Made by a program: the position numbers and the translations under genes. Positions 44,480 through 57,995 of a stretch of 64,000 bases of DNA are shown in pieces (the stretch's first letter is position 1; each line of letters begins with the position of its first letter). This DNA comes from Tubulanus polymorphus (taxonomy: Eukaryota; Nemertea; Palaeonemertea; Tubulaniformes; Tubulanidae), in assembly GCF_964204645.1 (NCBI RefSeq), contig NC_134027.1, forward strand, positions 14,994,485-15,058,484. The letters are read 5' to 3'. The notes under the pieces are model-generated. The model worked only from the letters and a program-made list of their open reading frames with translations, made no database searches and was not told the origin of the DNA.

Positions 44480-46133
44480 TAAACAACTAGGAGTCCAGGG
44501 ACACCATGTCCACATGGGAAGTGGTTTCAAACGCTTAATAATCTAACAATTTCAATATTCAACACTCCCTGGTGACCAAATACAACAAGAGATCCACGGA
44601 TCTTAATATCTCGGGCGCACAGTGTTATCTTTGTAATGTATAGGCGCCATCTGATTGATGCATCTTTAAGGTTTTCCTTGAACACTTCATGGATGTGTAA
44701 AATCTGCTGATTTCGGAGAACAACATCATCGAAATCTAATCAGCAATCATTGCGGCAATACACAAGGTTTGGGCCTATTCGATTGTGCGGGCATAATCTT
44801 CCGTGAAGTAGCGTATCGATTGAATCTTCGGTTATTTGCTTAATGAAATAGATATGGGGAGACGGAATCGATACTACAGCTATCAAATTAAAAATAAACA
44901 TATAAGACGCTCCCATGACTGGGAAATAAGAAACTAGAACCGAGCAGATTAATATATGAGAAGATTAATAGACCAGTTTGTCTGCGTCAATCGAATATGC
45001 CATTACATTGATTGACAGCGGGAGCTCAGCCAAGCGCAGGGAGCAGTTATTTTACTTCAATGTAACGTTGTACATCGGCCTTCTAGTCGTTTTATGAAAC
45101 AAAATGCTCCTTGAAATTTCTTTAAAAATCGCCACAAATTCTTCGATTTCTCTTAAATGAACGCGATATTCAAAATTCCATTTCCAACAGATTTTAGCCG
45201 CATGATGAAGCTACATTTTGCACATAAACATAGTAGATTGCATGACTTGGTGTCAAAGTTATAACCTCATTTGTTAGCAAGAATTTGATTTTTGGAACCA
45301 TTACAACATCTCGGGCTTCGACCTTGAAACTCACCAAAACTATAGAACATGTCAGCAGCTACAATTTTATAATTGATTGTGATAACAAAATATGCCTAGG
45401 TACCAACATAATATGGAAATACTAAGTAATTCTTCTATTCAACGCCCCTAGTGACCATATGCAAAACCCAATGACCTTTAAACTCACGACAATCATAGAC
45501 CATGTCATGAGCTACAACTTTGCAATTGATTGTGGTAACAAATTATGCATAGGTACGAATGTAGTATAGAAATACTAAGTTATTGTATTATTTAACGCCC
45601 CCTGGTGGCCATATACAAATGACGTTGAAACTCACCAATATCATAGAACATGTTATGAGCTACAACTTTCCAATTTATTGTGGTAACAAAATATTTTTAG
45701 GTATCAATATAATGTGGAAAAACTTTATTCCTTCTACGGATGAGTAATGATGACACCAAGATGGCCGCCAATTGCATGATAATTGGCTAATCAAAAATAC
45801 CTGTCTCATATATTCAAGATTCCTTTCCAAAGAATAGCCAATACAAAGTGCAATGAAAAATGGGTAACCAGTAGGAAGCTACATAATTCTGGCTAAAATT
45901 GACATTTTCGGGCACAAAAAAGGTCATAGGGCAGCCATCTTGAGTATGATCGACCCAATTTTTACTTATGCTGATGGGCCCTTGGGGGATTCAAATATAT
46001 ACGAAAGATCAAGGTAATTGATCAAAGCGTCTTCAAAATTTCCCTCAAAAACTTCAAAAATGTGTAAAAACTGCCGATTTTGGCAAAAAGTGAACGCAAT
46101 AGCCCCCTGGGACTAAAGTACCAAGTGGGCTAA
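44480..46133 (+). mobile_element. Helentron-associated-like element, copy 3 (intron 2)
   Basis: Tandem monomers with boxes near 44561, 45441 and 45594 (the last a full CGCCCCCTGGTGGCC), the shared right part (AGATGGCCGCCAATTGCAT onward), and a terminal hairpin at 46101-46130 followed by CTAA. An internal block at about 44590-45320 belongs to other repeats, so the copy is composite. Confidence 0.65.
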
Positions 46134-46249
46134 AAATGACTACACCTTCCAAGGCAGAGGTGAAAAGCAACACTAGAGAAGTTAAATGAATAGGCCTATA
46201 ATGAATAGCCTACAACGTTAAGAAATAGAATACAACAGTAAATACTCAC

Positions 46250-46290
46250 GTTTCACAGAGTTCCTTTAGAACTGCAGCAAGTGGTTTATT
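46250..46290 (-). CDS. ELMO: ELMO exon 2
   Basis: A 41-base exon with TTACTTTCAG acceptor and GTGAGT donor encodes NKPLAAVLKELCE plus two bases of the next codon. It matches the KKPLSAIIKEVCDGW segment of ELMO and links exon 1 (phase 0) to exon 3 (two bases carried over). Confidence 0.88.
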
Positions 46291-46659
46291 CTGAAAGTAA
46301 GAAATTCTAATTATTGGAAAGCCACAAATTTTCATATCAAAGAGATTTACAGCCAAATATTGGATCAAAGTCCTCTAAAAAAAACTATGTTTGAAAGCAA
46401 TGAATTTACCGTATATCATTCTTACAAGACCTAGTCAAGCCTCCATTTTTAGGATTTTTAGGATTTAAAGGCCATTCACTAGCCAGAATTAAAATAATCA
46501 GGAAAAACATGTAAAATTGGAACAGCCTAAATTTAACTAGGTTTTCATCTGGATTTGGTTGTAGATAGTTCTCCAGTAGCGGCATTGGGCATATCTGTCA
46601 TGTGTACCTGAGCAGGAACATGGATAACAGGCCTGTGCAAGCCAGTAACGGCAGTTAGA

Positions 46660-48270
46660 GAGCTCGCTAATAGAGACGACGGTCTCTCTAGCAATGAACC
46701 ATAAGAGAAAGTGCTCATTTCGGGGCGGAAGCACAGCACGTCGGCATTAGAGAACAGCCCTCAAACGAATATATCTTATCGCGTGGTAGGTAGAGCTAAC
46801 CTCTCAACAGTTTCATTGGATAGGGTGCCTTGCTATGCTATAATTAACAGCAGGTTGCAAGTTTCCACAGTCTCGGGAAAGTTTGTCGAGATCTATATGC
46901 CTACAGTCCCTGTGCAACCAGAAGCCGATTTTCTAAATGGTTACAACCACGGATGGTGTGGTCTTGCCATATTCCGGTTATGTCGTTGCTTGTTTGCAGG
47001 CAGCCGGTTTGGATATGGAAATCCCAGTGCTTGTTCTTGAGAGTATAAACTACCATAAGATACCTGCTTTAATCGGCACCAATGTGCTAGACCGGGTCAA
47101 GGATTTTCCAACCTTGTTGCCGGCCTGTATTGCGGCAAACGCTATAAGCTGACTAAAGAATTTTTTAAATTGACTAAGAGAGTCTTAGTGCCCGCCGAGG
47201 CTGAAATTATCATACATTGGTTGGCTCGGATCTAAGGGCCGGAAGTCTTGTATATGACCACTTCCGAGGGAAGTCAGATTCCTGGTAGCCTGTTGGTGGT
47301 GCCTACGGCACAGGAAGTTGGTTCCATGGTATGCAATTCAGTGGTAGTGCGGACGTGCAGAACCCATCTCGCCGTGATATGTCGATTAAGGCTGGGGTGA
47401 TTATTGCTTCTGTTGTGCCTGTCGATTTTGTGGCTGGGCGCAGGTTTGAATCGGAAGATGAGAAGGCTATTTCTTCAGGCGTCAATGAGGTTACGCCTGA
47501 TTACGATACTCCTCCTCCGGAAGCCTCTAATGATAGTGTTGCTCCTTCACAGTCTTGGCATGAATTTTTCTCATGCAAGTACTTTATAAATCTGTTTGAA
47601 ATGAACGACGTAATACCCGAGGCTAAATCGAAACTCGAACATCTGTTGTGGATGTGGCGATCTATTTTCAAAGTGAGCGATCTCAACATGGGACGTACGA
47701 GTTCAATAGAATAAAAGATTTACATGCCAAAGTCCATCAGCGGTATCGGAGAATTCCTCCAACGATGGTCTGTGAAGTTAGAGAACATCTGCGAATGATG
47801 TTGGAAGCAGGTGTGATACGCCCGTCCAACCAGTCCAACACTGCGTTTGTGACTCCGGGAGTTCTTGTTCGGAAAAGAATGTAGAACATAACTTCTGTGT
47901 AGACTCCCATGAGTTCACATTTTTGGCACATAAAACAGATTAAAAGGTGAACTTGAGCTTGGTGCGCTGAAAACAAAGGTTTTTGAAGAAGATTCCTTGA
48001 AAGATGGTATCTGTAAAACTTTAGAATTCTGTATATTGTCCAATGATAGCACTAAACTCAGGTAAACCCCATTCTAGCATGTGAGAGATAAGTTCTGGTT
48101 GCAAAATCACCTCATATTTCGTGGTTCGCATTTATTTATACCTGAGAAGCTTTGTAGAAAGGTTTTAGTACTTGCTCATAAGGGTCATCAGGGAGTGATA
48201 GAATGCAGGTTGAAAAATGAGGTACACCGGCATGGAATGGATAACTCTTTCAGTGCCCATGTGTAATTTG
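46660..48270 (+). pseudogene. Gypsy-type retrotransposon remnant (protease, RT start, integrase zinc-binding part)
   Basis: Broken frames in Gypsy order: a degenerate zinc-knuckle-like region near 46700, a retropepsin-like domain with RANLSTVSLDRVPCYAI and LQVSTVSGKFVE in which the catalytic Asp-Ser/Thr-Gly is changed to Asn-Ser-Arg, ALIGTNVLDR, then YRRIPPTMVCEVREHLRMML and AGVIRPS before the reverse transcriptase, lost after 47884. From 48081 an integrase HHCC-type region (LVLAHKGHQGVIE) follows. RT and RNase H are deleted. No LTR was identified. Confidence 0.8.
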
Positions 48271-48399
48271 AGAAAAACCCTCTGAGTGCCCATCATTGTT
48301 ACGTAAAAAGTAGGAAAATCAGTAGTAACTTTGGAGCTCCATTCAGTAAAAACTGTAAGAGATATAGCTTTATGGTAATTGAAAGGTTTGTAGGGTATA

Positions 48400-51300
48400 G
48401 GGTAATTCACTCTAATTTCAGCCGGGTTTCACTAGTAAGTTCACTGCTTCCGTGCGACAAATATATATTATTCAAACATGAAAAAATTGATTCAAACTCG
48501 AAATTGAGATCAATTAATTAAAATCATCAATTAACATCATATTCAATTCAATTTCGGCCGCCTATGATCATCGCATTAGCCATTCAATTCAATTTCGGCC
48601 GTGTTAGCCAATGGATTTCAGGCGCGGAGTAAATAGTCATGATGCGCTAAAAAAGCAATCATGATGCACAGACTACACCAGCAATGATGCTACTGAACTA
48701 GTCATGATGTACCATCGCCATAGAACACGTTCTGCAGGCGGCTCATCAGCACAGTCTCCAGAAGAGTCAGCTGAGTATTGTTTATAAATCACTACTACAT
48801 ATCAAACCAGGTTTCTTAACAACCGGCCCTAACCGTTGTAGGCCTAAGTGAAAATACAAGACTTTTGAACGTAAGATGTACATTTTAATGTTTAAAACAT
48901 AATTTAACAATAATGTAAGCATAAATTAAGAAATAACAATACAATCCAAATTCAATAAATTATATTGATAAAAATATGAGTTAGGCCTAGGCAACAACAA
49001 GACATAGGCCTAATTTCTCGAACAAGATTGCACTTAAAGGTTTGCCGAATAGATATCTTTAATTTGTTTATATTCAGATTCTTTGAAAGCCAGCTGCAGG
49101 CGTTGATTCTGTTTTTCTGGAGCTGTCAAAATGCCAATGGATGATTCAACGGGATGGTCTTCAATAATTTCATGCTCAGTCCATACGAATAGATTTTTGT
49201 TCATTAGCTGCTCAAGAAAGCAAATGCGAAGGTTATTGCATGACATCTCTTCAACCTAAATAATGGAAAAAAGTGAGGAATTTGAATTAGTTTTCTTTCT
49301 ATGACTCTTTGTTATATGTTCTGTTAATTTAAAAGCCTTTATCCCTTGCTTACCCGTCCGAAATATAAATGTTTCAGTCCTTTGAGACCTTCCTGTTCGA
49401 TCGCGACGTAATCGCCAATTCTAAAAACATTATTGAGAAAATCAAATTAATTTACTTGATCAAATTTTTATGATGTAACTTGATGAAAATAACATACTCT
49501 AATGAATCTACAGATGTATTGATACAGTTATCTCGATATATTCGTGAAGTGCTTGGTTCAACTTCGCTAACAACGACTTTCTGAAGAAAAACCGTTCATG
49601 AATGTATAGTGTAGTGTAAATACATGTAAGTATCTCCCTTTTACGATCGTACCTTTGTTTTCTTCACGACTGACTTCAGTTTTGTTTCTTCCAATCTCAA
49701 ATTTTTCTTTTGTTCAACCATAAGTTTCTTTTCATTTTTTTCTTCCTCTCGCTTTCGTTTTAATACAGCAGCTTGTAGTTTGCTCTTGTAGGCTTCATCG
49801 CTTGATATGATGAAGTAATGATCAGACGATGACTTTCTATTAGGTTTCAAAGATTCTTTCGGATATATTAGTACATCGCTGTTACTGCTTGTAGGATTGG
49901 ACTAGCTGGAAAATGGAAACGGATCATTCGATTTCTCCTGAAATTATTAAATGCATCAAAAACAGTCTTTTTGAATGGCCACTAAGAAGTATTGTAAAGA
50001 CGTAAGTTTTTAACTTACTGTATCCAGTTTGTATTTCTTCCATGTGTGGTACATGGTATCAGGTAAATTGTATCCTTCTTGCAGACGTTTATTAAATTTT
50101 GTCAATTGGGCAGCTGTCATTTCTCTATTGCTGCGAGGGCTAAATTTGCAGGGCACGGCTGCTGAATGCTATCTCCCTGGAAGAAAATTAAAAATACATT
50201 ATATACAATGGTGATTGGGCGAAGAAAAAAGGCTTTAAGAACGTAGATTATACCTCTTCTGCTTGTAGAACTGGTACGCTTTTTTCAATTTCAGTTTCGT
50301 CACCGGTCTTCTTCGTTTTCCTTATTCTATATGTTAGGTGAATTATCCTAATTGTATTAAACATTTTAACTTTTGAGAATTTAGAATTATTTAGGGGCAA
50401 ACATATCAATATCACAAACTAACCTCATCGATGGGTATAGCATTGGCAATAAATGCCTCTTCAGGTAGTGATAAACAATTGTAGGGGTAAAAGCCTGTTG
50501 CATGAAACCCACTCACAATATTACTTGGAGTAACAGAAGCAACCCATGCTTTGTTAATCCAAAAAAATTTGCATGGCCCACAATTACTCCAGGGTTATTT
50601 GACATAAGATCGGCACAGATCGTGTTCCATGATGATTTGAGTGGTCCGTACACAGATCTAGATATGAAATGAAAAAATGTATAGGTCAATCCATTATTTA
50701 TCATTGAATTCAAAATAGTATATTACTAATATTTATTGAATATTAGAACCGACCTGTCTAACGGTTGCATATACTTGCTCGAATGGGCGGGCATTTCTAC
50801 AAGTATAACGCCATTCTCTCTGGCGATATCGATTAATTCCACAAAATTGTGGGAATTGTGACCATCGACAACTAATACGTCTTTCTTGGCCAAGATTACT
50901 AAGGAAAACTTCTCGAAACCATAATTCTGCTATACCCTAGATGACATTTAGGTATAAGAATTTAGGTCTATTTAGAAAAGTCAATTGATATTTCATCAAT
51001 ACTGATAGGTCTATTTTTTATTGCCATAGGACATACCTGTTTTTTTCCACCCAGTTTCTGAGACGCTTATTTTGCTTTGCCTGGATGCATTTTGTAAATC
51101 ATAGCCAAGGATGCGCTCTTATCCGCATCCGAAAATTGTTATCATTTCTTTATTTCCACTTGTGCGGGTTGGAATGGTTTTCAATCCTTTCCTGTTCAGT
51201 TCAATGTAAGTACATGTATAGGTTTTATTATTTAATAGCCTAAAAGTAACAACTTCGAAAGGTCATTGCAGGTATATGATGTATTTTTAAACTTATTAGA

Positions 51301-52389
51301 AAATAATTCAATTATACAACGTTTGTATGAATCAAGTTTTTCTTTCATTTACATAATTTTTTCGATGTCATCTACCTGGTATATGGAATTATTAACTGGC
51401 AACAACGAGTGGACGACGAAAATCGAGTTGGATTCCAGTTTCATCCATATTCCATATTCTCCATGGTTTATCATGTAGATTGTTATCATCAAGAACAGTT
51501 TTGTATGCCGCATAGAATTTTGCAAGTTTTTCAGGTTAAATGGCCTTGACTCTGAACGGTGATGTAGCATCTGGTTTACGGAGCGACAATTCAGGATGCC
51601 TCTATTTCATGCCCTGCCACCAGCAATCGCTGGGCATTCCACCAGCGAACGGTGTCCCATTTTTAATTGCAAGGTTTGTGGCGTAACGCAAAAAATTCGA
51701 TTTGTTGAAACCTATTCCCATTGCAGCTCTATTGCAAGCATAATCGACCAATTCTTTTTCCAGATCCTTATTTAGGTAAGTTTTTCGACCTGCTGTACTG
51801 AATGGCTCTGTCTTTTATGAACAACATCTTGAATCGTTGATCGTGGGACACCATACATTTTGCTGGCTGTCCGTATTGCCATTCCATTCCGGATGGCATC
51901 AAACGCATTTTGTTTCTGTGCGGCGATGTATCGCACAAATTGTAGTGAAATACTTCATCAGTCGGTTCCGCGGGGGCCGAAATTGAAGTGAACAGTATGA
52001 TCTTTGAAAACAACGGTATTTTTTAAGTAAAGATGAAATTTTAACTAAAAATCCCATTGTTTTTTTAAAGAATAGTTGCCCCCAATGCTATAAAGTGTGC
52101 TTAAAACATCAGTGAGCATGAGTACACTTTATTGATCCAGTAGATTTGGCTTACATTCTAATGATGTTTGTAGGTTAAATTTCCCGGAATCGTTGCAGAC
52201 AGCTCAAGCGTTGATGACATCATCAATATCTCTCGGCGAATCAAAAAGCGCGATTTGGTGATTTCTAAACACTGCCACCTAGCATTCCGGCTAGGCATTA
52301 TCATTCATTGAATTACGTGATTTAGTTTAAAGCTCAATTAATTTGACAGCCGAAATTGAAGTAAAGGCCTAAATTAGAGTGAATTACCC
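48400..52389 (-). mobile_element. 4.0-kb pogo/Tigger-type DNA transposon
   Basis: Inverted ends GGGTAATTCACTCTAATTT at 48400 and its complement ending at 52389, with TA duplicated at 48398-48399 and 52390-52391. A paralogous unfilled target (GTAGGGTATAACCCTTC) lies at 52504-52520. TA duplications and the DDE transposase fit the Tc1/mariner-pogo superfamily. A 20-bp repeat (CATTCAATTCAATTTCGGCC) occurs twice near 48545 and 48580. Confidence 0.88.
50430..52013 (-). pseudogene. pogo/Tigger-type DDE transposase, decayed
   Basis: The minus strand encodes, through several frameshifts and stops, an N-terminal helix-turn-helix of Psq/CENP-B type (AIRNGMAIRTASKMYGVPRS near 51830-51900), a linker with YACNRAAMGIGFNKSNFLRY, and a DDE_1 catalytic core: WNMDETGIQL (near 51440-51470), [15 protein letters not shown] (50821-50880), and [19 protein letters not shown] (near 50740-50800). 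The C-terminal region continues toward 50430. These are the three acidic catalytic blocks of pogo-group transposases. Two short introns cannot be excluded, but IFGCG followed by a stop near 51140 is a clear lesion. Confidence 0.82.
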
Positions 52390-52391
52390 TA

Positions 52392-53389
52392 ACCCTTCAA
52401 AATTTTATGGAAATGAGCTAATTTGCACAAATTATAGTAGGTGACCTACTTATTTGATAACCCCCCTAAATTTCTGGTATGAAAATGAACAAAAGGTTTG
52501 TAGGGTATAACCCTTCGAAAATTTTGGGGATAATTTTTCTTACTGAAAGTGACGCTGATGGAAACTACAAAAACGCAGCACAAAAACAAACCTATGGGCA
52601 CTGCCATTTAATCAAGCCATCTAGCGGCAGGTTTCTCTGCTGAATTCTATACGAAAAACTAAGAATGAAACTGCTATAAGAAATGTCGACAAAAGTCGAC
52701 TAGGTACTGAGAGTTAACTTGCCGCAGGCGACTGTAGCCAACACACTGGGGAAGTGCCGTAGGTGACCGTAGTCGACAGCCCGACCTTTCTCGCATTTAA
52801 AGTTTGATGTTACGTCACAAGCACCTCGCAGCGCGTTTAGCTGTAGTTGTTAGCACACGCCAACTGCCGACACTCGAGAACCCGAACCCAGAAGATTTTC
52901 TCATTTTGGTATTTTGAAGAATTTTCACCTCAAAAACGCCCCATAAATTTGATATTTTGGGATTTTTATGAAGTAAGACTGTAATAAGAAGCATAATAAA
53001 GGTTTTAACGATGGATATAGTAATCTACGGTGTCTTTATGAATATCGACAATGTAACACGAAATTGTGAGTATTCTGACTTTCTCGGGGGTCTTTTTGCA
53101 CTGGGCCCCCAAAAATAACCCCACCCAGTGGTCTTCAAATATTAGAAGTTTAATCTATTAGTACTATTCCTTTGCCATGACAATACTACTGCTTTGTGAA
53201 GTTTCAATGCCCTATAAACAATAGTTTGGAAGTTATGAGGATTTAATGGGTTAATTTAATTAACATTCAAATCATCTGGCATACACAGGACTTAACATTA
53301 AAGCTGCCAACAGGTTAAGGGTTAATCTGAAGCTTCACACATACTCAGAGCGATGGAATCAATATTTTATACTTATGGTTAACCATATT
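52392..53389. other. ELMO intron 1, noncoding
   Basis: A local near-duplication (GGTTTGTAGGGTATAACCCT at 52500 versus the transposon flanks) is the only recognised structure. No gene. Confidence 0.4.
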
Positions 53390-53600
53390 CTGTTCTGATT
53401 GGCTTTTTAAAAACTGATATTTTTGCGTTCTGATTTTTGCCAAAAAGCTCATGTAAATTTTTAGGAGGCTGTTTTACAAAGTTCAGCTCCCTAGCATTTG
53501 GAAAAAGGATAATGCTTTAACGAATGATTTATATGAATAAATGCTCAGTTGCGCCGTCAAAGGACCATTCCTCTGGAAACCATGTCATTAAATTCGCTCC
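53390..53600 (+). repeat. Family A copy, partial
   Basis: Shares CTGATTGGCTTTTTAAAA, GGATAATGCT(T/C)TAA(C/T)GAATG and CATGTCATTAAATTCGCTCC; lacks the terminal block. Confidence 0.6.
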
Positions 53601-54169
53601 AGATTCAGCAACATTTATCGTATAACTACAAACTGCAATGCCAGGTATGTCTCCCCAGGAAGCAAACATTTAAGGAGAAAGAAATTGAAGACATGAAACA
53701 TTTTGCATACTTCATAGAAATCCATGAGTGTCACAATTTTTCATTGACTTCTATTGAGTTTAATGAATATCTACCAATAAATGCAGGCTGTATTGTGCAA
53801 CCAAGATATTCACCCTGATGGCCATATTTGATGGACGATGATCTTAATTGTCAATGGGGATTGACCTTAAAGGGACACTAGAGGACCAAAGGTCCTGTGC
53901 TCTCGAGGTACAGCTCTTTATGATATCGATGAAAACATATTACATTGTTCATTCTACTACTCTTTAAGTTAAGCAGATCTGTTTGCTTTAACAACTGCCC
54001 TGGGCACTACGGTGAGACTTGACGCCTCGGACAGTGCTAGGCAGGAACAAATACGTCAGATCGATTTGTTTTGCTTTAGTCTTTAGAGTGAAATATGGCC
54101 GGTTTAATGACCAATGTCTATCACTTTCAAATACTTTTGAATAATAATTACACCGATAACAACTTAAAT
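53601..54169 (+). repeat. Satellite and repeat D fragments
   Basis: 53806-53880 matches the satellite at 33431 (CCCTGATGGCCATATTTGATG-like) and about 53880-54070 is a diverged repeat D (ends GGAACAAATACGTCAGAT). Confidence 0.5.
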
Positions 54170-55640
54170 GACAAGAAACGGAATTTTCAATATGGACTTT
54201 CCTAAATTTACATGATATTGTATGTTTAATCCAGCATCAAAATTAAACAGTGGCACTCTCGCAGAACAGATGAAAAAGAGTGAAAATTGATTTAATTCAA
54301 ATGATGGGATAATACTGACTTTACAAATAATTAAATCGAAAATAAGGACGGAAAATATCAAGAAACAAATGGAACTGCATGATGATTCATCATGAATAAG
54401 GTAGTGGGTTTTCCCCACTGACTCTCCATGTTCATGGTGTGACGCTGATTTAGTTTATTTCATACACTGTGTACAAAGTTTGTTAGCCAATTTATTTTCG
54501 TAAATTGAACAATTTTCCAAGATTTACCAAGATTCCAAGATTTACTTCACCCTTTCCCAATTTCACTGCCCTTCTATAAAATTCACTGCTTTTCACAGCC
54601 ACCCGCGACAAACCCTGGCAGTTGAATCATTTGCAGTTTCCAAGATAGGAGTAATATGGGAGGAGACCGGTAACCAGTCTATTTCCAAGAAAACTAGGTC
54701 ACACACAAGGCACGCTTTTCATATAGGCCTATATGACCATGACGTGCACGAATATACGTAAAAAGGCAAGTTTTCTCCCGAAACGAAATGTCGTTCCAAC
54801 AACAAATAAAAAACTAAATTACCGTATTTTCCGGCCAATAAGCCGATTTTCTAGCCTCAGATTTTTACCCAAAATATCGTGATCGGCTTATTGGGCGGAT
54901 ACGATCTGACATAAAAAATCACTTCCTGATCTATGCCACTCTAATGCTCTCAATGATCGTCAAAATCAAGAAAAGTGGTCGATATTTATTTGAGGTCATT
55001 ATTTACTACCAATTATAATCTATTTTTAACTATTTTATTTTTACTTTGATTTTTCCATCACCGCACAGCGGCAATGGTATACATTTATATAACGCGCGAG
55101 TTCATCGTACTACCACGTGTCAGTTCATACATTAGTATATATGCAAATCAGCAGTGAGCCGCGTACTGCGTGTATGGCTGTGTGTATAGTAATCAGCTGA
55201 GTGAGTCTATATATAGCACAGTCACTCGGCGATGATAGTATACACAGCACTCTCACACATCGGCGGGCGCTACTGTCAGCCTCTTAAATCGTCAATTAAG
55301 ACGAACTAATTGACAAATCAGTGAATTAAATCTCTGATGAAGGGCCTCGGCTTATTGGGCGAAGCTTTATGAAATCCATGTATTTTAGGCTAAAAAACTG
55401 CCCTCGGCTTATTGGCCGAGTCGGCTTATTGGCCGGAAAATACGGTAATAAATAAGCAACGCATTCCGATGAAATTCAATAGGGTTAGAGATTTTATATT
55501 AGCATTGAATGTTTTGAAAGTTCGAAGAGAAACTAAGCCTCGTTTGGAAGTTATTTCGTACCAAAGGAAGAAAGTTTCATACGTGATAGCAAAAATGGAC
55601 TTCGCAGAAGCGAAAGTCCATAAAAATCGATTATTCACTT
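54170..55640 (+). repeat. Family B copy 4, split by a MITE
   Basis: Matches copies 1-3. The MITE at 54822-55445 interrupts it; the 3' block with the ATG at 55469 follows. One base is missing in the short shared frame, so it shifts after about 18 codons. Confidence 0.7.
54822..55445. mobile_element. 624-bp MITE with perfect 25-bp inverted ends, TA duplication
   Basis: Both ends start CCGTATTTTCCGGCCAATAA and continue GCCGA, inverted and identical over 25 bp. TA is duplicated at 54820-54821 and 55446-55447. Copies 1 and 2 of family B (near 9820 and 17508) show the unfilled site AACTAAATTAATA. Internal GGCTTATTGG motifs repeat near both ends. No coding capacity, so it would depend on a Tc1/mariner-type transposase. 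Confidence 0.9.
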
Positions 55641-57878
55641 TATTTCATTCAAAATAATAATTGCCCATAGGCCAAAAGGCTTGACCACAGCCTTATGAAG
55701 TGCCGAGATGAGATGATAGGTCGAAGTTCAAAATACTAGTAAACGATAGAGGGATGCAGTATGTAATATACGGATAAATTCGTTGACGGTTAAAAGAATT
55801 AACCATAGCAGCTACATCGGCGTGTTGTGAATCCAAAGACAGAGCTGCAATACTGCGCCAGTCTTTTTGCCGATAATGCGCAGCCGCAGTCAAGCTGGTT
55901 CAATTGCGCGTATCGAGACTGCCGCAGCGGCAGCGACAGCTGCAGCAGAGCAGAGCAGATGTATTGTGTAAAATTCATCCCAATATTAATACGCACATTT
56001 TATTCACCAAAATAAGCACCGAAAATCAATTTTAGAATGCAAAATATTTTCAAATTTGACTACTTTTATTTGTGTAATAAATGATATTTACTTAAACGTT
56101 ATGGAAAAAAATGTCCCGGATCTTTAATCTAAATGAAATATGTAACATTTCTGGAACTAGAAAGAAACTTTAAAAGAGGACGTTCGTTTGTGAAACGCAT
56201 GTAGACCCAGACACCTCCCACATTGATTGGAAAATTTGAATACCGGCTATTCAAGTGTCATCCTACTGCGTAATTCAAAAATTATTCTTTGGGATTCAAA
56301 AATCGAGGAATCAACCATAAATTGTGCCATAAGTTTTACATTTATTCAAAAATTGAGTAGGAGGCCGGTGAAGGTTTTAACGTTTTAAGTTAGTTCTCAT
56401 GAGACTGAATGCAAGTGGATTTAGGGGTTGGACTAGTTCTACCCTTCAGAATTTGAATGTGCCCGCCAAAAAGTATTTGAATAGATTTTCTAAGCAAAAA
56501 TAAATCCAAATGGCATAAAATACCCCTTTTGGTCCTATATATTCGGAGGGCCAAAGGAACCCCACCAATGTTTGCCTTGCACTTAGATAACCATAAAATA
56601 AAAGTAGTCAGAAAGTATTAATGGCAAGAAAACTTGAGTAAAATATTTATTAAACACATTTTATAGGCCTAACAGGATATGATCTGCAGTCAAATGTGTG
56701 TCTGCCAGATGATGTTTCTTCTAGGCTGTTTATATCCTAAAAATTAAAAAAAACAAAAACAACGACAATAGATATTTCACTACATGTCCCCTGGACAAGA
56801 ATTATTTCAGAGAGAGTCTATAAAACGTGAATACTTGATTGTACAATCTAATGGCATAGCAGTTGGCTCGTTGAAAAATCATTGGACAAAAAATCTAATT
56901 TGTTGCCAGGTTTGTTTACACATGTGCGTGATGCACGTGGTTATATTATTGTTTACATCTGACGTCATCGGCAGATCGCTAGCCCCGCCCCACGTGTCAA
57001 TCAAATGGCTTATAGGCAAAATGTTAAAAGAACCCTACTAAAAAAACTATGCAGTGTAACAATCCAGGATTTTCGGTACAGAATCCGACGCCAAATACCT
57101 TTCTCTTAAAGGTTTTTTGGTGTATATCGGATAAATAATAATTATGATATTCACTTCATAAAATTTGAAGTGGATTGCTTCTGATTCATGGCGGCTGTAT
57201 TTAGTCACGTAGTAGGTCAAACTGACAGCTTGTGTGTGCGTGTCGAGCGGACCATTGCGTAATTTTCAATGCTGCGAACGTCTCTAGATTCTCACAGGGC
57301 CTCTGTGCGCTCACAAGGAATTAACTTAAGTCACCATATATGTTGACACTCACCTTTAAAGAGACTTCGTACGGTCATCTAAAGTTAACATCCACGATAC
57401 AACGATTTTAAAAATGGCACTTCTGTCGATCACTATACCCTCTACGTCATAAGCAACACGTGATGTGTGATGTCACATAAACGGCGTGAAGAGCATTTTT
57501 TCAAGAGGGCACAGCAAAAACTAACCAACTATTTTTAACCAAATTCAATCCCAACTTGAAGACGCCATTTCTGATGCGGAATTTGAGGAAATCTCTAACT
57601 AACTGGCTTTAAAACGACCTTAAACGTCTGTCAACCAAATCGGAAGTGCGTCATCAACCGGCAAACCGATCACATATGGACGTTCGTCTAACGAACGTCC
57701 TAAAAACATAACACCGTAATTTCACTTTAATTTACGTAACCATTCTGGGAAATACAGAATGGTTAGCAGGTCTCCCAGTGCCATCAATAACGAATGACAT
57801 TGTAATACTTATGCAGGGCTCTAAATTGACCTCTAGATAGGCCCCTGGATGTGTAGTCAGCAAACCTAATCAGCCTAC
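55641..57878. other. ELMO intron 1, noncoding
   Basis: A fragment like GCCCATAGGCCAAAAGG near 55664 is related to the repeat at 19318. No gene; the frame at 56784 has no recognised domain. Confidence 0.4.
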
Positions 57879-57995
57879 CTGATCAAACTCTATGAATTGA
57901 GTTGGATATCCTGGCAATAATACAGCTACTTTACATATATTTTCTGGAATATGAGGCATCACTGTTGTTGTTTCGGCTTCAAAACCATATAAAAC
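57879..57995 (-). CDS. ELMO: ELMO exon 1 (first coding exon)
   Basis: The exon has an AG acceptor above 57995 and GTAGGC donor below 57879. Translation most likely starts at the ATG at 57957-57959, giving 27 residues, MPHIPENICKVAVLLPGYPT then QFIEFDQ, which align with the N terminus of ELMO proteins (VKVAIEWPGAYPKLMEIDQ). The upstream acceptor means at least one 5' noncoding exon lies above 58000, not identified here. The frame upstream of the ATG is open in this exon but unlike ELMO. The segment is the start of the RhoG-binding ubiquitin-like domain. Confidence 0.88.
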
